A DNA stretch of 64,000 nucleotides from DATGSL01 sp964645585 (GCA_964645585.1 CAZYAN010000020.1:1-64000); one strand, 5' to 3'; shown: positions 17,201-25,693, counted from the first letter of the stretch. Translations and numbers: made by a program. The notes: generated by a model not told the origin, from the letters alone.

Positions 17201-17550
17201 ATCCTGGGATCAGCGGCGCCGCGGCCGCTCCGGCGGGGGACGGGGTGCCGAACCTGTTGAAGTATGCGCTTGGAGTTGGACCGTATGAGGCGGTCTCCCG
17301 AGAGAATTTGCCTCGGCTGGAAGTCGCGGGCGGGAATCGGATTCTGGTTTATACAGAGCGAACGGACATCGGCGACCTTGTTTACATACCGGAAGTGTCG
17401 GATGACCTGACGGAGTGGCGGGCCGGACCTCCGCACCTTGAGGAAGTTTATCGGGAAGGGGACGGTTTCGTTGAGGAAGTCGGGGTGCTTGGAACCTTTC
17501 CGGCGGAGGCCGGCCGCGGGTTCATGCGGTTGCGGCTTGAACAGAAATAA
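14260..17550 (+). CDS. Giant secreted modular protein, duplicated 3' end
   Basis: A 1096-residue exported protein with a signal peptide (about residues 1-22) and an AAAGG ribosome binding site. Residues about 28-215 and 265-460 are two copies of a beta-sandwich domain (ADFETPEVPAAGW and SSFEIPETATWMHHN openings, each ending in VFER and a GxGSGGAGNPR-like turn). A module with YLAFETDRALTVYV, PQWLANYF and NYWVILSEK follows at about 480-600. From residue 675 to the end it is identical to the C-terminus of the protein ending at 22445. The last part (VPNLLKYALGVGP, then VYIPEVSDDLTEW and MRLRLEQK) looks like a verrucomicrobial C-terminal surface or sorting module. No catalytic residues are recognised; a glycan-binding or scaffold role is inferred. 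Confidence 0.7.
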   Translation: MITLIFSLGCILVSGQPLQGAYPAALGPVADFETPEVPAAGWLGFSSWPADYEWRAIGGPSTATVGIIRDTFAGIESAKGVQHVWVSNRDGDNAKTTKLWFAMPYSVAAEASAIYELTVALRWRAGDAAKEGAAFRFGLATTGDWSYNEPISDEHWLGKRESWEINVTENVWQDFSLVWESDGTLAGETIYVVFERYGSGSGGAGNPRLYIDNIRMRTPTRPEEPMAIAMPFIREFTEVRFIDILDEFSGTSNYEMGPVQIGNSPYADRVSSFEIPETATWMHHNVWPDGYEWETLGAANGAFGVMRSGFEGTPQAPEGNQFLFVSNRDAPEGGTSKIWRRVPHTVPADLSEPYTLTVSLRFPVNTPGLWPAGPTDHGFRLGLATTGGWEDFAPIPAEHWLAKVESSEIEVTAAEWQDFTVTWTPTSDVAGEPIYIVFERFGPGTGGASNPRVYMDQVRLTGPGPVDGLDVKIVSMPAELNGNLGIRTPSIGSVWNEDEIYLAFETDRALTVYVANDRSPAPQWLANYFELMDMTVETTDGVFKIWKRDYAARDFVILQGNGGSIDDNNYWVILSEKPEAVTVRKDDFLAYPMEEWDWRRHHGQVTTDPEGMFHDSSLVSPRVGNFSHEHGFRVSTHFRVPQLQHDGENSIGLVVLGDLMVMEGGTWGMEPEKGIRAEWLPRKADGTSELRLVDHGTGAVLSGAGAAAVWEGEVPTRTSDWTAGDSQIDLIFWDSRSYAEPATYFVGEDKSIVRMPDGLDPGFIMEGIRTVNDLGNSSDAFLQFTVVSGDPSDGNPGTTVFVAWDIRNSGMEPSWLTENFARTDYLVEVSSAARYHRLWAREYGEGELVTLPGASYGGGGPYPSGADNYFVMLGDARPGLETIYRLEAEGSYSGGVWTISATLTDGEGHSETVTGTVAAELAGQNVFGVAVSQPDRTDWSQTPATPIWQVFDLTIDYLNAPELEGFAAWQEQHFDGSELADPGISGAAAAPAGDGVPNLLKYALGVGPYEAVSRENLPRLEVAGGNRILVYTERTDIGDLVYIPEVSDDLTEWRAGPPHLEEVYREGDGFVEEVGVLGTFPAEAGRGFMRLRLEQK

Positions 17551-17553
17551 CGG
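16283..17553 (+). repeat. 1271-bp duplicated segment, copy 1
   Basis: This segment matches 21178-22448 with a constant offset of 4895 bases and no gaps that I could see by eye. It covers the last 422 codons of the gene, the stop codon and three bases after it. Both strands give identical translations in several frames, so identity at DNA level is at or near 100 per cent. Immediately upstream the two genes are homologous but clearly diverged. Confidence 0.9.
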
Positions 17554-17869
17554 AAGTGAGCGCGGTTCTCTGGCGGGGATCGCGCCTTCTACTTCTGGAA
17601 GGTTGCCGCGGCTTTTTCAGATCGGATACGGATCCTTCCGGGGCGCAACCGGTCCGCTCTACACTGGGTGCGCAAGGGCGCGCTGCGGGAAAGGCGGGCT
17701 CAGTTCCAGTCAAGATGGAGCGGGGTCGGTTCGGTCTTCTCAGCATACCATACAAAAGCAATTGCCGCCGGTGGAGAGAATGCCGAGGCTTGATTATATC
17801 GAACGAGACGGCCTTCCGGCGGAGTGGGTTGTCCTGCGACGAAGGATTCATTATAAACCCTTGATTTCC
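17554..17869. other. 316-bp intergenic region before pseudopilin 2
   Basis: No gene is supported here. An open frame runs through it into the pseudopilin but starts inside the preceding gene and lacks any recognisable feature. The downstream end has a promoter-like element just before 17870. GCCGCGGC followed by a T-run near 17603 is too short to call a terminator. Confidence 0.45.
17829..17857 (+). promoter_or_regulatory. Sigma70-like promoter for pseudopilin 2
   Basis: TTGTCC at 17829-17834 and TATAAA at 17852-17857 are separated by exactly 17 bases and match the -35 and -10 consensus at 4 and 5 of 6 positions. Transcription would start about 17864, leaving only about 6 bases before the ATG at 17870, so the message would be nearly leaderless. 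Confidence 0.45.
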
Positions 17870-18610
17870 ATGAATATCCCAAACAAGCCCAGATTGTCTG
17901 ATCCCAAATTGGCGGCGGCGTTCACGCTCATCGAACTCTTGACGGTCATCGCGATCATCGGAATCCTCGCCGCGATTTTGATCCCGGTGGTCGGGAAGGT
18001 CAGAAGCAGTGCGAAAGCCGCGATGTGCATGTCGAACCTTCGCCAGATCGGCACGGCAACGTTTATGTATTTGAATGATCATGACGACCGGTTCTTCCCG
18101 AAGGTGGGGGGGAGCCGCCTGACCTCAATGGGAAAGCGGGGGACGATCCGGACGACTCCGGTCGATCAGCGCCCGCTGAATGAGTACCTTGATGCTAAGG
18201 GGGACGACCATCCGGTGGAGGTCGCATGGTGTCCGGAGGACGACAGCGGATATTTTGTTGTTGGCGGGGGCCAAGCTGTTTCGAGTTCGTATGACGCCTC
18301 GGGAAGTTCGTATCACGCGAATCACTACGGAACGATTGGCTTGTTAAACGCGAATCAGCAGGGGATTCATCTCAATGAAATCGTCGAGCCAATGCGGTTT
18401 GTGATGTTTGCAGAGGATCCAGCTATCACGAATGCATTCGGGGAGACGGACCGGAACGACGGATGGCACTGGGAAGGGGTTCCGATGTTTCATCTGTTGT
18501 TTGCTGACGGACATGTCGGGAAACACAGCGTGACGAGAAACGAGCGGAACACGGTAGAATACACGTTCTACCGAGATCCCCCGGTGATCCCGACGCGGCC
18601 GACGCGGTGA
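17870..18610 (+). CDS. Second pseudopilin-like protein
   Basis: A 246-residue protein with the prepilin motif AAAFTLIELLTVIAIIG. Cleavage is expected after Ala17, with Phe18 as the new N-terminus and Glu22 at +5. The first 30 mature residues are almost identical to the protein at 3749 (ILAAILIPVVGKVR in both), followed by SNLRQIGTATFMYLNDHDDR. Downstream the two diverge, but this copy keeps the terminal HLLFADGHVG stretch typical of the DG-containing pseudopilin-like family. The ATG at 17870 is chosen because the leader is then the normal short, charged type. It lies between the two giant secreted proteins. Its job may be local assembly or export on the cell surface; this is speculative. Confidence 0.75.
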   Translation: MNIPNKPRLSDPKLAAAFTLIELLTVIAIIGILAAILIPVVGKVRSSAKAAMCMSNLRQIGTATFMYLNDHDDRFFPKVGGSRLTSMGKRGTIRTTPVDQRPLNEYLDAKGDDHPVEVAWCPEDDSGYFVVGGGQAVSSSYDASGSSYHANHYGTIGLLNANQQGIHLNEIVEPMRFVMFAEDPAITNAFGETDRNDGWHWEGVPMFHLLFADGHVGKHSVTRNERNTVEYTFYRDPPVIPTRPTR

Positions 18611-18758
18611 CGCGCTGACGGTTTTGGTCCGGTCAGCAAACCATCATTTTCCGTTTGGGTCCGGGTTCGCTAATTTCATCCTCAGGGTATCACTTGCGGA
18701 AATTCCCGGCAGGTCCCGGGAAAAAGCGCTTTCTCTTAACTCCCAGCAGCGGAACGCC

Positions 18759-21700
18759 ATGAAAAGAACTTTGAAAATGATGATGTTTTTCGGCGCCGGA
18801 TGGTTCTTCGTCACTCCGGTTGCGGGCCTTGCCGATTTGGTAACGGACAATCAGGTCCTTCACTTCGATGCCGGAGCGGCGGTTTATGCCGAAGACGATT
18901 TGACGCCTGCGGGTGAAGGCGATCCAGTCGTTCGATGGGGAAACTTGAGCCCCCTTGGCGATGTTGTTGCGGCGCGGGCGAGCGGCTTGGACTATCCGGG
19001 TCCGGGCAAGACGGCGACGACTGCACCGACTTTCATGAAAAACGCGATCAACGGCCGGCCGGCGATTCGGTTCAGCCGGAGCGCGAACACCCTGCTCGGT
19101 CTGGACCGGCTCATGCAGCCTCAGCTGGCGGAATATTTGGATACGAACACCATCACTTGGACGTTCGTCGTGCGGCCGGCGATGGTGGAGATCGGCAACC
19201 AGTGGCTCGTGAATCTCCATTTCACAAGCGACACCGTGCCGGGTGATTTTCCTTACGGAGACTTGAACTCGATCGTACCCTCCTCGGGGAACCGGTTGAG
19301 CGCGAACATGCGGGACGACAGCAACGCGACGCGCGATGCCCCGCCAAACGCTTTGATTGAAAACGGGCAATGGTATGTCGTGACGGTCGTCTGGGACGGA
19401 GCGGCTGGTTCAATTGCACAGTATGTGAACGGCCGGAGAACGGGCTATCGCGCAACTGGAGCTACGCGGACGCTGCCGCACGAGTGGATCTATCTCGGGA
19501 TCGGAAACCGCTATCAAGGGACCCGGCCGTTTGAGGGGGATATTGCTGAGTTTGCTTTGTATAACACCGCCCTGAGTGACAGCGAGCGCCTTGCGAACGA
19601 AGAGGCGCTGACTCTGAAGTACGGGTTGCAGCCGCACACGGTCATGCCTGTGGCGGCGAAGTTTGGCCAAGTGCGCGGGATCAGTATCCTGGAGAACCTG
19701 ACCGGGGCCGGATATTCCATCGATAAGGCGCGCGCGGGAGTCTTGCCCTATATCGATGATGATCTGACAGGCGATAACGTCGTTTCGGCGACGAACGGAG
19801 ATCCTGTGCGCCAGTGGCGGAACACCGCTCCGGTGGCAGCGGGAAGTTTCCTGGAGCAGCCGATCATCGGGAAGCGCCCGACGTTCGTGGAGAACGCGAT
19901 CAACGGCTATCCCGCGGTGCGTTTCGACCGACAGGAAAGTCAGCAGCTGACGATCGATCGCGACGGAAATGATGAATTTGGCGCACACCTCGACACCAAT
20001 ACGATTACGTGGACCTTTGTTTCGAAGAGCACCGACAAGGGGCCGGGAAATCAGTGGATCGCGGCGCTCTTCTACGAAGGGGGCGACTTTGCGTGGGGGG
20101 ATCTGGTGACGATTCTCACGAGTAATGCGCAGATGGGGTCGAGCATGCGGGACAATGGCAAGGCGCTGCGGGACGCGCCGCCGAATTTCACGTTTGATGA
20201 GAATACCTGGATGATTGTGTCCCTTGTCTGGGACGGCGCAAACGGAAGCATTACGCAGTATGTTAACGGAGAGCGGACGGGCGGCCGGGTGGATACCGCC
20301 CTGCGTGATCTGCCGGTGCATTGGCAGTGGTTTACAATCGGCAGCCGCTACACAGGAGACCGGCCGTGGTCCGGGGAGATTGCGGAGTTCGCGGTTTACA
20401 ACACCGCGCTCGACGATGCGGAGCGGTTAGCCAACGAGCGTTACCTCGGCGACAAGTTCGGCATCCCGGTTGCCGGCGAAGATCCACCTCCGGCGGGTTT
20501 GCGGCAGGGGGATCTGGTCATCCACCTCGATCCGGCGGACGGCGTCATGACGCCGGATTCGGAAGCCGGGGGAGGAGTCGTTTCCCTTCCAGCCGAATTG
20601 GACGGGAAACTGGCGATCCAGACCTCCAACGCGGAGGCGACCTGGCCGGATGACTCGACCTATCTGGCATTTGAGACGGACCGGGAGCTCACCGTTTATG
20701 TTGTCGCGCATCCCGGTTCGACTCCGCCGTGGTTGAGCGGACGTTTCGCGAAGACGGAGATGACGGTCGGAACGGCGGCCGGGGAGTTCGAAGTCTGGGA
20801 GCGGAGTGTTCCGGCGCGGGAATTCGTGATTCTTCCAGGCAACGGAGGGGAAGCGGACGATTACAATTACTGGGTAATCCTCAGTGAGACGTCCAACATT
20901 CTTGCGGAGGCACCCGATTTCTTCCTCGCGGCACCGGAGGCGGATTGGAATCTGGGGCGGCATCATCAGCAGATTACGACCGACCCCGAGGGGGTGCTGC
21001 ACACCGCGAGCCTCGCAACGGCCGTGACAAATTTTCAGCCGGAAAACGGGTTCAGCATCTCGACGAACTTCCGGGTGCCGCAATTGCAGCACGACGGAGA
21101 GAATGCGATCGGCTTGCTGTTGCTCGGCAAGTTCCTTTTTGGGGAAAACGGAATCGAGGTCGATCCGGCCCGCGGGGTTCGCGCCGAGTGGCTGCCGCGC
21201 AAGGCGGACGGCACCTCGGAACTGCGGCTCGTCGATCACGGGACCGGCGCGGTACTGTCCGGGGCCGGCGCCGCAGCCGTATGGGAAGGGGAAGTGCCGA
21301 CACGGACCAGCGACTGGACGGCTGGGGACAGTCAGATCGATCTCATTTTCTGGGACAGCCGCTCGTACGCGGAGCCGGCAACGTATTTTGTCGGGGAGGA
21401 CAAGTCTATCGTGAGGATGCCGGACGGGCTGGATCCGGGCTTTATCATGGAAGGCATCCGGACGGTGAACGATCTTGGAAACAGCAGCGACGCGTTTCTG
21501 CAGTTCACGGTGGTCTCGGGCGATCCCTCGGACGGAAATCCGGGAACGACGGTGTTCGTCGCGTGGGACATCCGGAACTCGGGAATGGAACCGTCGTGGC
21601 TGACAGAGAACTTTGCGCGGACGGATTACCTGGTGGAAGTGAGCAGCGCGGCGCGCTACCACCGTCTCTGGGCGCGGGAGTACGGCGAAGGGGAGCTGGT

Positions 21701-22445
21701 GACGCTGCCGGGCGCATCGTATGGGGGCGGCGGGCCGTATCCGTCCGGTGCGGACAACTACTTTGTGATGCTCGGCGACGCGCGTCCGGGTCTGGAGACG
21801 ATCTACCGTCTGGAGGCGGAAGGGAGTTATTCCGGAGGTGTCTGGACGATTTCCGCGACTTTAACGGACGGCGAGGGTCATTCGGAGACGGTGACGGGGA
21901 CGGTCGCCGCGGAGCTGGCCGGACAGAATGTATTCGGGGTTGCCGTGAGTCAGCCGGATCGGACGGACTGGAGTCAGACACCGGCGACCCCGATCTGGCA
22001 GGTGTTCGACTTGACGATCGATTACCTGAATGCTCCGGAATTGGAAGGGTTTGCCGCGTGGCAAGAGCAGCACTTTGACGGAAGCGAACTGGCGGATCCT
22101 GGGATCAGCGGCGCCGCGGCCGCTCCGGCGGGGGACGGGGTGCCGAACCTGTTGAAGTATGCGCTTGGAGTTGGACCGTATGAGGCGGTCTCCCGAGAGA
22201 ATTTGCCTCGGCTGGAAGTCGCGGGCGGGAATCGGATTCTGGTTTATACAGAGCGAACGGACATCGGCGACCTTGTTTACATACCGGAAGTGTCGGATGA
22301 CCTGACGGAGTGGCGGGCCGGACCTCCGCACCTTGAGGAAGTTTATCGGGAAGGGGACGGTTTCGTTGAGGAAGTCGGGGTGCTTGGAACCTTTCCGGCG
22401 GAGGCCGGCCGCGGGTTCATGCGGTTGCGGCTTGAACAGAAATAA
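18759..22445 (+). CDS. Giant secreted LamG protein, duplicated 3' end
   Basis: A 1228-residue exported protein. The ATG at 18759 gives a typical signal peptide (MKRTLKMMMFFGAGWFF to GLADL). Residues about 25-300 and 345-575 are two LamG/concanavalin-like domains, each with NTITWTFV, QYVNGRRTG or QYVNGERTG, and IAEFALYNTAL or IAEFAVYNTAL. A linker with FGQVRGISILENL resembles the linker of the protein at 14260. A module with YLAFETDRELTVYV and NYWVILSET at about 620-740 is a diverged homologue of the same module there. Residues 807-1228 are identical to that protein. The architecture suggests a cell-surface glycan-binding protein. No enzyme motif is seen. Confidence 0.7.
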   Translation: MKRTLKMMMFFGAGWFFVTPVAGLADLVTDNQVLHFDAGAAVYAEDDLTPAGEGDPVVRWGNLSPLGDVVAARASGLDYPGPGKTATTAPTFMKNAINGRPAIRFSRSANTLLGLDRLMQPQLAEYLDTNTITWTFVVRPAMVEIGNQWLVNLHFTSDTVPGDFPYGDLNSIVPSSGNRLSANMRDDSNATRDAPPNALIENGQWYVVTVVWDGAAGSIAQYVNGRRTGYRATGATRTLPHEWIYLGIGNRYQGTRPFEGDIAEFALYNTALSDSERLANEEALTLKYGLQPHTVMPVAAKFGQVRGISILENLTGAGYSIDKARAGVLPYIDDDLTGDNVVSATNGDPVRQWRNTAPVAAGSFLEQPIIGKRPTFVENAINGYPAVRFDRQESQQLTIDRDGNDEFGAHLDTNTITWTFVSKSTDKGPGNQWIAALFYEGGDFAWGDLVTILTSNAQMGSSMRDNGKALRDAPPNFTFDENTWMIVSLVWDGANGSITQYVNGERTGGRVDTALRDLPVHWQWFTIGSRYTGDRPWSGEIAEFAVYNTALDDAERLANERYLGDKFGIPVAGEDPPPAGLRQGDLVIHLDPADGVMTPDSEAGGGVVSLPAELDGKLAIQTSNAEATWPDDSTYLAFETDRELTVYVVAHPGSTPPWLSGRFAKTEMTVGTAAGEFEVWERSVPAREFVILPGNGGEADDYNYWVILSETSNILAEAPDFFLAAPEADWNLGRHHQQITTDPEGVLHTASLATAVTNFQPENGFSISTNFRVPQLQHDGENAIGLLLLGKFLFGENGIEVDPARGVRAEWLPRKADGTSELRLVDHGTGAVLSGAGAAAVWEGEVPTRTSDWTAGDSQIDLIFWDSRSYAEPATYFVGEDKSIVRMPDGLDPGFIMEGIRTVNDLGNSSDAFLQFTVVSGDPSDGNPGTTVFVAWDIRNSGMEPSWLTENFARTDYLVEVSSAARYHRLWAREYGEGELVTLPGASYGGGGPYPSGADNYFVMLGDARPGLETIYRLEAEGSYSGGVWTISATLTDGEGHSETVTGTVAAELAGQNVFGVAVSQPDRTDWSQTPATPIWQVFDLTIDYLNAPELEGFAAWQEQHFDGSELADPGISGAAAAPAGDGVPNLLKYALGVGPYEAVSRENLPRLEVAGGNRILVYTERTDIGDLVYIPEVSDDLTEWRAGPPHLEEVYREGDGFVEEVGVLGTFPAEAGRGFMRLRLEQK

Positions 22446-22448
22446 CGG
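21178..22448 (+). repeat. 1271-bp duplicated segment, copy 2
   Basis: Second copy of the segment at 16283-17553, in the same reading frame and ending three bases past the stop codon. The sequence beyond (GCGG here, AAGT in copy 1) is unrelated. The sharp change from diverged to identical sequence at the 5' boundary suggests recent gene conversion or module copying rather than duplication of a whole gene. Confidence 0.9.
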
Positions 22449-22467
22449 GCGGATTGCGGCAGAATCG

Positions 22468-22504
22468 AAAGCGCGATTCCCTTCCGTGATCGGGATCGCG
22501 CTTT
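22468..22504 (+). terminator. Hairpin terminator after the LamG protein
   Basis: AAAGCGCGAT at 22468-22477 pairs perfectly with ATCGCGCTTT at 22495-22504, and the stem extends by CCC/GGG with one bulged T. It ends in CTTTCTATAT. It separates the giant secreted protein from the sialidase gene that starts 17 bases later. Confidence 0.55.
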
Positions 22505-22521
22505 CTATATAAAGGAGAACC

Positions 22522-25500
22522 ATGAGAAGTATTCTTGGGTGGATCGTAGCAGGGGCGTATTGTGCCGGTTGTGTATCGTCGTGGGCCTTAAACGACGGGA
22601 CAATCGATGTGTTCGCGGGGGAACCACGCTTCGAACGCCAGGAAGTTTTTTCCGAAGAACGCTTCCCGAACATCGTGGTGACGCGGGAAGGGACAGTGCT
22701 GGCCGTTTGGGGCGAGAAGGCGGTGCGGGTCCGTCGCAGCGAGGACGGCGGGAAGACATGGGGACCAGAAATCCCGGTGGGGCCGGGGATCCATGGCGGG
22801 GGAGCGGTCGTGAACGAAAACTCCGGCGAAGTCTTGGTATTTGTCGAAGAAAACCATCCGCCGGCACCGGTTACGGTTTATAGAAGCGCGGATGATGGAC
22901 GGAGCTGGAAGGCAATGGACGTTATCATTCACTTGGATGAAAAGGGCAATGTTCCGTCGATGCACATGAACGAGCACGGGATCATGCTTCGGCGAGGAGA
23001 CCATGCCGGCCGCCTGATCCGTCCGACGCGCTCGTACGGACCCGGAAACGCCCGGGAGTATTGGGATGAGCATTACACGAACGCAATTTACAGTGACGAT
23101 GGGGGAAAGACGTGGCATGCGAGTACACCGTTTCCGGCGATGGGAACAGGGGAGGCGGCGGTGGCGGAGCTGTTTGACGGGCGGATCTATTACAATTCGA
23201 GGAGACATCGGTCGACGGACGGACTTGATCCCCGCTGGCGCCATATTGCATGGAGTCACGACGGAGGAGAAAGGTGGGAGAACCTGTCGGTGAGCGAGGT
23301 GCTTCCGGACGGGCCGAGGAACCTGGATTACGGGTTGATGGGAGGCCTGGTGCGGCTGCCGGTTGCCGGAAGCGACATTCTTCTGTTCAGCAACGTTGAT
23401 TCGCCCGGGAAACCAAAGGGAGACGATTCCGCCCGGAGTGAGAGACGGCGGGGAACCGTCTGGGTAAGCTTTGACGGCGGCGTGACCTGGCCCTTGAAGC
23501 GGCTGGTGGGAGAAGGGCCGTTTGCCTATTCGTCGCTGACGGCGGGCCGCGCCGGGACAGAAAGCGAAGGGTGGATTTACCTGCTGTCGGAAGGAACCAC
23601 CAATGGTCCGCATATCGGCGGGCAGGTTGCGCGGTTCAATTTTTCGTGGCTCCTCGGCGGAGTGGAAACCGGGGACGGGCAGGTGCCGGCGGCCTTCGCG
23701 GACCTCCGGGCGGCGGCATTAGCTTCGGGTCCGGCCGGCGAACAGCGGAATCCTCCGGTATTGCCGGAGCGGTTTTCGAATCCGGAAGCCGGCGCCCTTT
23801 GGGAGACTGACGTGTATTGGCAGGGAATGAACGGATATCACACCTTCCGGATTCCGTCGCTGATCGAGGCGCCGGACGGCACGATGCTCGCCTTCGCCGA
23901 AGGACGGAAGAACAGTTCCTCCGACACAGGCGATATCGATACGGTGTTGCGGCGGAGTTTCGATGGAGGAAAAACGTGGACGCCGATGCAGATCGTGTGG
24001 GACGACGGGCCGAACACTTGCGGGAATCCAACGGTCTTGGTCGATCGTACACGCGGGCGGATCTGGCTGCTTCTAACGCATAATCTCGGTCAGGACAGTC
24101 AGTCGGAGATCAGCAACGGGACGAGTGACGGAGTGCGGACGATCTGGTCAATGTACAGTGACGACCATGGAGCAACGTGGTCGCCTCCCCAGAACCGCTT
24201 TCACGAAGTACAGAAACCGGATACGCGCTGGGATGCGACGGGACCAGGGAATGGAATTCAGCTGACGCATGGTCCTCACGCGGGACGCCTGATCGTTCCG
24301 GCGAACGGACGGAATCTGCAGAGCGATGATTTTGGGCGGACGTGGAAACAGGGGGCATGGCTGCCGGGCGGCACGAGCGAGGCGACCGTGGCGGAGTTGA
24401 GCGACGGACGGCTTCTGCGGAACAGCCGGGCAACCGGGAAACTGCGCGATCACCGGCGGCGGATTACGAGTGTCAGTGCCGATGGCGGTGCAAGTTGGTC
24501 TCCTCTCGAAGTGCGGGAGGATTTGCCGTGCCCGATTTGTCAGGGCAGCATGATCGCGCACGCGCTCCCTGACGACGGCCGTCCGGTATTGTATTTTTCA
24601 AACCCGGCGAAATACGCGCCGGACGACCGGACCTCGCATGACCGGCGTCTGCGAATGACGGTGCGGAAATCGGAAAGCGACGGGGAGACATTTGAACACT
24701 CGAAGGTCGTGTTTCCGCGAGACGCCGCCTACAGCAGTTTGGCCGGGAGGGGGGACGGGAATGTGGCGCTGCTTTATGAAAACGGCGACGACTGGCCGTA
24801 CCGAAGAATTTCCTACGCGACCTTCTCTTCTCGATGGATCGAGGAGCCGGGATTGCTGCGGCTGGACTTTGATGAGTTTACGCTTGGATCAAGGCTGCCG
24901 CCGGGTGAAGGGGCAATTGTGGATCGCACAGGATACGGGATCGCGGCGACGGCGACGGTGCCGCTGCGGGTGGTGCATGGGCGGCAAGCGGGGGACTTGG
25001 CGGTCTCCTTTGCTGGATCGGGACGAATCAGGATCGACGACACGAAGAGCCGAGGCCGTCTGAATTTGGATGCGGATACGACCTTCGCGATCCGCGTGGT
25101 CTTTCGGACGCGCGCGCATCAAACTGGCGGGGCGGGCGAAAGCGGCGCCCTGATCGCAAAGGATGTCGGGCCGTCGACTCCCTCCTGGTGGTTGCGGATT
25201 CAGGATGGAAAGGCGCGCTTTTGGATGGATGACGGCGAAAGCGCGTTTTCCGTCGTTTCGGAACGGACCGTATCGGACGGCCGGTGGCATGAACTCTCGG
25301 TGGTGCGCGACGCGGAGAGACGGTATGTCTGGATGCTGCTTGATGGGAAGCCTGTGGCGGAAGCGGAGGACATCACCCAAGGCGATCTGGCGAATCAGGC
25401 CGATGTATCGATCGGTGCGTTTAACAACGGCGGCCGCCAATTCCAAGGCGAGATCGCGTGTGTGGAGATCGGAGCGTGTTCGGGGCTTGTGCGACACGAT

Positions 25501-25536
25501 CGACTGGAGATCTCACGCGCGGCACTCAGCCGTTGA
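22522..25536 (+). CDS. Tandem-domain sialidase with LamG tail
   Basis: A 1004-residue exported enzyme with an AAGGAG ribosome binding site and a signal peptide (residues about 1-22). Residues about 30-385 form a first sialidase propeller with Asp boxes SEDGGKTW, SADDGRSW, SDDGGKTW, SHDGGERW and SFDGGVTW. Residues about 433-770 form a second one that looks like a classical GH33 sialidase: HTFRIPS at about 440 gives the catalytic-triad Arg, and GDIDTVLRRSFDGGKTW follows, with further Asp boxes SDDHGATW, SDDFGRTW and SADGGASW. Residues about 776-1000 are a LamG domain, probably for carbohydrate binding. The first domain lacks an obvious FRIP and may have another specificity. The nearby remnant at 13616 derives from a first-domain relative. 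Confidence 0.8.
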   Translation: MRSILGWIVAGAYCAGCVSSWALNDGTIDVFAGEPRFERQEVFSEERFPNIVVTREGTVLAVWGEKAVRVRRSEDGGKTWGPEIPVGPGIHGGGAVVNENSGEVLVFVEENHPPAPVTVYRSADDGRSWKAMDVIIHLDEKGNVPSMHMNEHGIMLRRGDHAGRLIRPTRSYGPGNAREYWDEHYTNAIYSDDGGKTWHASTPFPAMGTGEAAVAELFDGRIYYNSRRHRSTDGLDPRWRHIAWSHDGGERWENLSVSEVLPDGPRNLDYGLMGGLVRLPVAGSDILLFSNVDSPGKPKGDDSARSERRRGTVWVSFDGGVTWPLKRLVGEGPFAYSSLTAGRAGTESEGWIYLLSEGTTNGPHIGGQVARFNFSWLLGGVETGDGQVPAAFADLRAAALASGPAGEQRNPPVLPERFSNPEAGALWETDVYWQGMNGYHTFRIPSLIEAPDGTMLAFAEGRKNSSSDTGDIDTVLRRSFDGGKTWTPMQIVWDDGPNTCGNPTVLVDRTRGRIWLLLTHNLGQDSQSEISNGTSDGVRTIWSMYSDDHGATWSPPQNRFHEVQKPDTRWDATGPGNGIQLTHGPHAGRLIVPANGRNLQSDDFGRTWKQGAWLPGGTSEATVAELSDGRLLRNSRATGKLRDHRRRITSVSADGGASWSPLEVREDLPCPICQGSMIAHALPDDGRPVLYFSNPAKYAPDDRTSHDRRLRMTVRKSESDGETFEHSKVVFPRDAAYSSLAGRGDGNVALLYENGDDWPYRRISYATFSSRWIEEPGLLRLDFDEFTLGSRLPPGEGAIVDRTGYGIAATATVPLRVVHGRQAGDLAVSFAGSGRIRIDDTKSRGRLNLDADTTFAIRVVFRTRAHQTGGAGESGALIAKDVGPSTPSWWLRIQDGKARFWMDDGESAFSVVSERTVSDGRWHELSVVRDAERRYVWMLLDGKPVAEAEDITQGDLANQADVSIGAFNNGGRQFQGEIACVEIGACSGLVRHDRLEISRAALSR

Positions 25537-25693
25537 CCGGCTCTCGCATTTACTCATTCTTTTGCTTCCGACAGAAGCCGCGGGTCCATTCGGCTGGCTG
25601 GCGAAAAGCGGGTGCTGGCGCGGGATGAAGCCAGAGTGGTGCTGCATCGGCAGCCAACGCGGGTAAACGTCTCGGCCGAACGAGAGGAATCGA

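Noticed and set aside
20427..21662. 411-codon open frame antisense to the LamG protein, with a relative at 16117-16767
   Set aside because: The similarity between the two only reflects the duplicated DNA underneath; there is no domain or start signal.
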